A stretch of DNA of 10,162 nucleotides from JBDKJS01 sp039806065 (lineage in GTDB: Bacteria > Bacteroidota > Bacteroidia > AKYH767-A > 2013-40CM-41-45), in NCBI GenBank assembly GCA_039806065.1, contig JBDKJS010000084.1, positions 1 to 10,162 on the forward strand, read 5' to 3'. How positions within the stretch are numbered: the stretch's first letter is position 1; every line of letters starts with the position of its first letter. This document shows positions 6,597 through 10,162 of the stretch, piece by piece. The notes beneath the pieces are model-generated. The model ran no database searches and had not been told where the DNA came from. It saw only the letters and a program-made list of their open reading frames with translations. Position numbers and translations under genes: made by a program.

Positions 6597-7376
6597 ATGA
6601 TGAAACTACAATTAAAAAGACCATTACTTTTTCTTGATTTGGAAACCACCGGAGTGAATGTAGGTAGTGATAGGATAATAGAAATGGCAATCTTAAAACT
6701 GCATGTTGATGGCAGTCAAGAACAGCACTTATTCCGCTTTAACCCTACTATTCCCATCCCAATAGAAGTTAGCAAGGTTCACGGAATATATGATGCAGAC
6801 ATAGCGAATGAACCGGCATTTAATGATAAAGCCAAGGAAATTTATCAGCTTTTTTTCAATTGCGATTTGGCTGGATATAACAGCAATAAATTTGATGTGC
6901 CACTTTTAATTGAAGAGTTTAATAGAGCAGGTATAGCATTTGAAATGTATGGAAGAAAACTTGTGGATGTTCAAAACATTTTTCACAAAATGGAGAAAAG
7001 AACGCTTGCAGCTGCCTATAAATTTTATTGTGACAAAGATCTCATCAATGCCCATAGCGCCTTAGCCGATACTACTGCTACTTTTGAAGTGCTGATGCAA
7101 CAATTGGATAAATATACAGACTTACAACCATCTGTTGAATTTTTATCTGAATTTAGCACCATGCATAGGGCTGTTGATTTAGCTGCAAGAATAGTAATGA
7201 ATGAACAAAATAAAGAGGTGTTTAACTTCGGAAAATATAAAGGCAAGACTGTTGCGGCTGTTTTCAAATCAGATCCAAGCTATTACGATTGGATGATGAA
7301 AGGTGATTTTGCTACTGACACTAAAAATGTGATTACAAGACTACGATTGCAAGAGCTTAATAACAAACTTTCATAA
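6597..7376 (+). CDS. DEDDh 3'-5' exonuclease (DnaQ-like) with ExoX-like C-terminal module
   Basis: A 259-residue RNase T/DnaQ-fold exonuclease that removes nucleotides from 3' ends of DNA or RNA using two metal ions. All DEDDh residues are visible: Asp14 and Glu16 in FLDLETTG, Asp100 in SNKFDVPLL, and His153 and Asp158 in AHSALADTTAT. KVHGI (60-64) is also typical. After residue about 205 there is a second small module, FNFGKYKGKTV and then DPSYYDWMMKGDF, which resembles the C-terminal region of ExoX-like exonucleases. This is not the organisation of a replicative epsilon subunit, so a repair or RNA-processing role is likelier. Two in-frame ATGs (6597, 6600) allow a one-residue ambiguity. It is almost certainly co-transcribed with the PD40 gene 4 bases upstream, and its last 6 bases overlap the convergent deaminase-family gene. 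Confidence 0.88.
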   Translation: MMKLQLKRPLLFLDLETTGVNVGSDRIIEMAILKLHVDGSQEQHLFRFNPTIPIPIEVSKVHGIYDADIANEPAFNDKAKEIYQLFFNCDLAGYNSNKFDVPLLIEEFNRAGIAFEMYGRKLVDVQNIFHKMEKRTLAAAYKFYCDKDLINAHSALADTTATFEVLMQQLDKYTDLQPSVEFLSEFSTMHRAVDLAARIVMNEQNKEVFNFGKYKGKTVAAVFKSDPSYYDWMMKGDFATDTKNVITRLRLQELNNKLS

Positions 7377-8291
7377 TTTCACTTTTTTCATCAATGGATT
7401 GAACTGATGCACACCACCACTATGGTACACTGCTACCCTATCCGTAACTTTTATTTTTCCTGTTTGAATGAAGTTGTCGAGTGCATAACATAATTTACCG
7501 GTATAAATGGGATCGATAGGTATTTGATACATTAAAAAAAAATTTCGGCAATAAGCCAAAAGCTGTTCATCGTATTTGCCATAGCCTCCAAAAGTAAACT
7601 GATCTGTTACTATTATTCGATCCATGTTAATTGCAGAGCTGGTAAGCCTATCCACAACTTCAGTTCTATTATTTAACACATTCACTACTACTAACTTTTG
7701 ATCTGGTTCAATAGCTGCTGCCAACCCAGCAGCTGTGGTTCCTGTTCCAGCAGCTACAAATAAATAATCAAATCGTTGTGGAATATCCTTTACAATGGCT
7801 GTGCAACTGTTTTTTGCTTCATTCACGGCACCACCCTCAGGTATTACTAACCAATCCTCTAATGAAGGAAGCATCCCATTGTGATAAACAGCAGCTGCGG
7901 CTTGAAGCCACTTTGCAATTTGAAGTCTTTCAGTCTTTAGCTTATATTCACTTCTTGAAACACGATAAATAAAAATGCCCCAATCTTTAATTTGATCTAG
8001 CAAATCGTTCCACCCATCTTCTCCCCTAATAATAACCAAACCGGGCCATTTCATCTCTTTACACAAATAGGCTGTGGCTAATAGATGATTGCTATAGGCT
8101 CCGCCAAACGTAATGATGCCTTTGGTAATTCCGCTCACTGCCCCTTGAAGCTTTCGGTATTTATTGCCCCCAAGATAAGGATGTACTGCATCATCACGAA
8201 GGAAACCAATCTGATGTTGGTTCCCATTGGGAGCAATGTAATCAATGGTTTGATAGATAGGACTCGGCAGATGGAGAAGGTTCGGAAACAT
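7371..8291 (-). CDS. PLP-dependent ACC deaminase/D-cysteine desulfhydrase family enzyme
   Basis: A 306-residue fold type II PLP enzyme. Visible marks: LGGNKYRKLQG with the Schiff-base Lys44, TFGGAYSNHLLATA (61-74) with the Ser-Asn-His group at 67-69, the phosphate-binding loop AGTGTTAAGL (181-190), and DPIYTGKLCYALD (260-272). True ACC deaminases carry Glu after the Tyr in the last motif (VYEGKS) and Leu in the late HLGG motif. Here these positions are Thr264 and Ser291 (YTGK, YHSGG), the pattern of D-cysteine desulfhydrase. That enzyme converts D-cysteine to pyruvate, ammonia and sulfide. I therefore favour a desulfhydrase-like or other beta-eliminating activity over ring opening of ACC. It is somewhat shorter than the usual 325-340 residues. 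It is transcribed away from the DUF5522 gene, and its stop overlaps the exonuclease stop. Confidence 0.85.
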   Translation of the reverse strand: MFPNLLHLPSPIYQTIDYIAPNGNQHQIGFLRDDAVHPYLGGNKYRKLQGAVSGITKGIITFGGAYSNHLLATAYLCKEMKWPGLVIIRGEDGWNDLLDQIKDWGIFIYRVSRSEYKLKTERLQIAKWLQAAAAVYHNGMLPSLEDWLVIPEGGAVNEAKNSCTAIVKDIPQRFDYLFVAAGTGTTAAGLAAAIEPDQKLVVVNVLNNRTEVVDRLTSSAINMDRIIVTDQFTFGGYGKYDEQLLAYCRNFFLMYQIPIDPIYTGKLCYALDNFIQTGKIKVTDRVAVYHSGGVHQFNPLMKKVKL

Positions 8292-8295
8292 TAGC

Positions 8296-8324
8296 TAAAT
8301 TTACACCATAAATACGAAACCAAA
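8296..8324 (-). promoter_or_regulatory. Candidate promoter of the deaminase-family gene
   Basis: On the minus strand TTTG (8321-8324) and TAAATTTA (8296-8303) are 17 bases apart, fitting TTTG-N17-23-TAnnTTTG except for a final A in place of G. The -7 element ends only 4 bases before the ATG, so if it is used the mRNA would be leaderless or nearly so. The element is AT-rich and self-complementary, so chance is a real possibility. Confidence 0.33.
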
Positions 8325-8368
8325 AGATCAATCGGTTGTTGTAATTGCGTTGGATAAAATGTAAAGAT

Positions 8369-8536
8369 ATGAACCAGTGGGACAAATATGAAGCAGACGA
8401 GTATTATAAAACTCCTGAAGGATACATAGTATTTACTGAAAAATTTCACCTCAAACGTGGTTATTGCTGCCAAAACAATTGTCGCCATTGCCCGTGGAAA
8501 AAGAAGAAAAAAACGAACCAAAAGCTCAAAAGCTAA
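8369..8536 (+). CDS. DUF5522 small cysteine-rich protein
   Basis: A 55-residue protein from the ATG at 8369; an in-frame TTG at 8345 would add eight residues with no family support. The core YYKTPEGYIVFTEKFHLKRG (12-31), followed by YCCQNNCRHCPW (32-43), is the conserved shape of DUF5522. Four cysteines (33, 34, 38, 41) and His40 could bind a metal, but no function is established. It normally ends shortly after the HCP motif; here a Lys-rich tail (44-55) follows, encoded by A-runs at 8498-8502 and 8507-8513. The end of the gene overlaps the start of the alpha/beta hydrolase in another frame, which suggests that the two are translated from one mRNA. Confidence 0.8.
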   Translation: MNQWDKYEADEYYKTPEGYIVFTEKFHLKRGYCCQNNCRHCPWKKKKKTNQKLKS

Positions 8537-9318
8537 TACTTCACCACACCGTACATGGTAAGGGTGCTCCCCTTGTTATATTACATGGACTTTTTGGGAT
8601 GAGCGATAATTGGGCTACTCTATCGAAGCAGTATGCAGCTTCAGGATTTCAAGTAATTTTAATGGACTTAAGAAACCATGGTCACTCAGGTCATGAACCT
8701 ATCATGAACTATACAGTGATGGCAGAAGATGTATTAAACACCCTCCTTCAAATTCAATTGGAAAAGGTTCATATCATTGGCCATAGTATGGGAGGCAAGG
8801 TGGCCATGACTTTTGCCTGCCTTTATCCTGAATTAATTGACAAACTAATTGTAGCTGATATTGCACCAAAATACTATGCTCCACACCACCAGGATGTGCT
8901 GGAGGCCATAGAATCCGTAATGCTTGAAAAAATAACTGCACGCAGTGAAGCTGAAATTCAACTTAGGGAGCATTTAATACATGAAGGAACCATTCAGTTT
9001 TTATTAAAAAATTTATATTGGAAGAATGGCGTTGATGGTAATAAAAATCTAGCCTGGCGCTTTAACTTTGAGGCCATTAAAAACAATATTGACCTGGTAG
9101 GAGAAGAATTACCCTACAATGCTCACTTTTCTGGTCCTACTCTCTTCATCAAAGGATCAAACTCCAATTACATCATGCCTGAGGATGAAAACATTATGGC
9201 GATACACTTTAGTAATTATCAATTGGAATCAGTAAGCAGTGCTGCCCATTGGCTGCACGCTGATAATCCAACAGAGTTTTTAGCAAAAACAAATAAATTT
9301 TTGACGATTAATACTTAA
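8494..9318 (+). CDS. Alpha/beta hydrolase, YbfF-like esterase
   Basis: A cytoplasmic alpha/beta hydrolase of about 274 residues. The nucleophile is Ser98 in IIGHSMGGKVAM, the oxyanion-loop motif is LHGLFGMSDNW (30-40), the probable acid is Asp122 in VADIAP, and the His is 252 in SAAHWLHADNP. MDLRNHGHS (57-65) is typical of the YbfF branch of esterases and acyl-thioesterases. The start is uncertain: GTG 8494 gives a short charged lead into LILHHTVHGKG, but TTG 8464, 8479 and 8488 are also in frame, and there is no ATG before the core. All candidates lie inside the DUF5522 gene, with an overlap of 43 bases for GTG. It ends with an 11-base tail-to-tail overlap with the PLD gene. The natural substrate is unknown. 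Confidence 0.85.
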   Translation: MEKEEKNEPKAQKLILHHTVHGKGAPLVILHGLFGMSDNWATLSKQYAASGFQVILMDLRNHGHSGHEPIMNYTVMAEDVLNTLLQIQLEKVHIIGHSMGGKVAMTFACLYPELIDKLIVADIAPKYYAPHHQDVLEAIESVMLEKITARSEAEIQLREHLIHEGTIQFLLKNLYWKNGVDGNKNLAWRFNFEAIKNNIDLVGEELPYNAHFSGPTLFIKGSNSNYIMPEDENIMAIHFSNYQLESVSSAAHWLHADNPTEFLAKTNKFLTINT

Positions 9319-10162
9319 TAAATTTCATTACGGCAATTTCCTGATCAGCATCTATGGTAAGATAATACAACCCTGCTGCCATATCAGCAGGTAATGGCAC
9401 TACAGGTTCCAATAATTTACCTGAGGAAATTACACGCCCATCCAAACCACTTATTTTATAATTAACCATTTTCTTATTTTTGTTAATATTTAAATACAAA
9501 AATTTACTTGCCGGGTTTGGAAATGCTGTAATGGATAATTCATCACGATGGTCAATACCAATAGACACGCCATTATCACTCATCAAATGATGATAAGCCT
9601 GGTAATATTGGTTAGCCAATAATTGATCATGAATAATTAGCGTATTCTCATCATTTTTAAAATTTGCACTGGTGCTCCAATTATGGGAGCCATTCAATAA
9701 TCTTGCATTGCTATTTCCTAACTCTTGGTCTACGATCAAAAATTTGTGATGCAAAATTCCTGGCAAGGAAGCCGCATCATACATGGTAAATGCATTTCCA
9801 AGCGCTGCGCTTAATATGGTTTGTGGATTAGGTGCCCCTCCTGGCAGGTCATTGATTATGCCTGAAGCATATATGCCTGCACTATTTCTAAGCACAATTT
9901 CATTGGCAATATCATTTCGCGTGAAAGAAAGTAAAGCAAAATGTAAACTTTGCGTGGCGGTGCTAATGGTACTAATAATTTGGTTATTTACATTATCAGT
10001 TGGTGAAAAATAACAGCGCATTTCTTTACCACCAATTATAAAATAGTGTGGTGTATTATCTGTTTTATCAGGCCCGAATTTGGATAGTGCGGTATCAGGT
10101 TGCGCTGTGTTGCTCCCCCACATTTCCTCAAATTCTAATTGGTAAGTTTTGGCTAGCGATTG
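9308..10162 (-). CDS. Phospholipase D-like protein with T9SS type A sorting domain, 3' part (5' end outside window)
   Basis: The frame is open to the right edge (QSLAKTYQLEFEEMWGS), so the ATG at 10123 is internal and the gene is cut. The 284 visible residues begin at the end of one PLD repeat. The second repeat follows, with HHKFLIVD (fragment 138-145; the HxKxxxxD motif is His138, Lys140, Asp145) and LNGSHNWS supplying the Gly-Ser pair. TDNTPHYFIIGGK and CYFSPTDNVNNQI lie between the repeats. From about residue 208 there is a type A T9SS sorting domain: SITAFPNPAS, LNINKN, YKISGLDGRVIS, MAAGLYYLTI and a basic KFIKY end. The protein is therefore probably secreted or surface-anchored through the type IX system and may cut phosphodiesters in lipids or nucleic acid. 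The first HKD motif and the signal peptide should lie beyond the window. Confidence 0.87.
   Translation of the reverse strand, partial: QSLAKTYQLEFEEMWGSNTAQPDTALSKFGPDKTDNTPHYFIIGGKEMRCYFSPTDNVNNQIISTISTATQSLHFALLSFTRNDIANEIVLRNSAGIYASGIINDLPGGAPNPQTILSAALGNAFTMYDAASLPGILHHKFLIVDQELGNSNARLLNGSHNWSTSANFKNDENTLIIHDQLLANQYYQAYHHLMSDNGVSIGIDHRDELSITAFPNPASKFLYLNINKNKKMVNYKISGLDGRVISSGKLLEPVVPLPADMAAGLYYLTIDADQEIAVMKFIKY

Noticed and set aside
8507..8514. A AAA AAC classic -1 frameshift heptamer
   Set aside because: The heptamer is in phase with the hydrolase frame, not with the upstream DUF5522 frame, so it cannot drive the ribosomal -1 shift that would fuse them. Only slippage on the A-run remains possible.
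1..10162. Mobile element, CRISPR array, tRNA or defence island
   Set aside because: I found no transposase, integrase, regularly spaced repeats, tRNA-like cloverleaf or known defence-gene motif. The gene content looks like core chromosome.

Overview
The window looks like ordinary chromosome from an AT-rich member of the Bacteroidota, probably near Chitinophagia or Sphingobacteriia. The reasons are: a type A T9SS sorting domain on a secreted protein; a small histone H1-like (Hc1) protein; a DUF5522 protein; a TPR plus PD40 beta-propeller envelope protein; TAnnTTTG-type promoter elements; and few recognisable Shine-Dalgarno sequences. I see no rRNA, tRNA, CRISPR array, transposase or phage gene.

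Left part (1-2420, all +): the 3' part of a glutamate-1-semialdehyde aminomutase gene (hemL), then a complete alpha-oxoamine synthase (the family of serine palmitoyltransferase and its relatives), then a 58-residue Hc1-like gene that ends at a strong intrinsic terminator.

Middle part (2465-7376, all +): an exported transglutaminase-fold protein; a single-lipoyl 2-oxo acid dehydrogenase E2 subunit with a candidate promoter of its own; an exported TPR/PD40 protein that resembles T9SS PorE but lacks its OmpA domain; and, 4 bases further on, a DEDDh exonuclease with a C-terminal ExoX-like module.

Right part (7371-10162): a minus-strand PLP enzyme of the ACC deaminase/D-cysteine desulfhydrase family whose 3' end overlaps the exonuclease tail to tail; a divergent + pair of DUF5522 protein and YbfF-like alpha/beta hydrolase, whose reading frames overlap; and a minus-strand phospholipase D-like protein with a T9SS tail, overlapping the hydrolase tail to tail and running off the right edge.

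The genes do not form one obvious pathway. The mix is tetrapyrrole synthesis, lipid or amino-acid PLP chemistry, central carbon metabolism, envelope proteins and nucleic-acid processing. I do not see a convincing new multi-gene system. The points most worth a second look are the subfamily of the alpha-oxoamine synthase, the DUF5522/hydrolase frame overlap around an A7 run, the specificity residues of the deaminase-like enzyme, the OmpA-less PorE-like protein and the T9SS-exported PLD protein.
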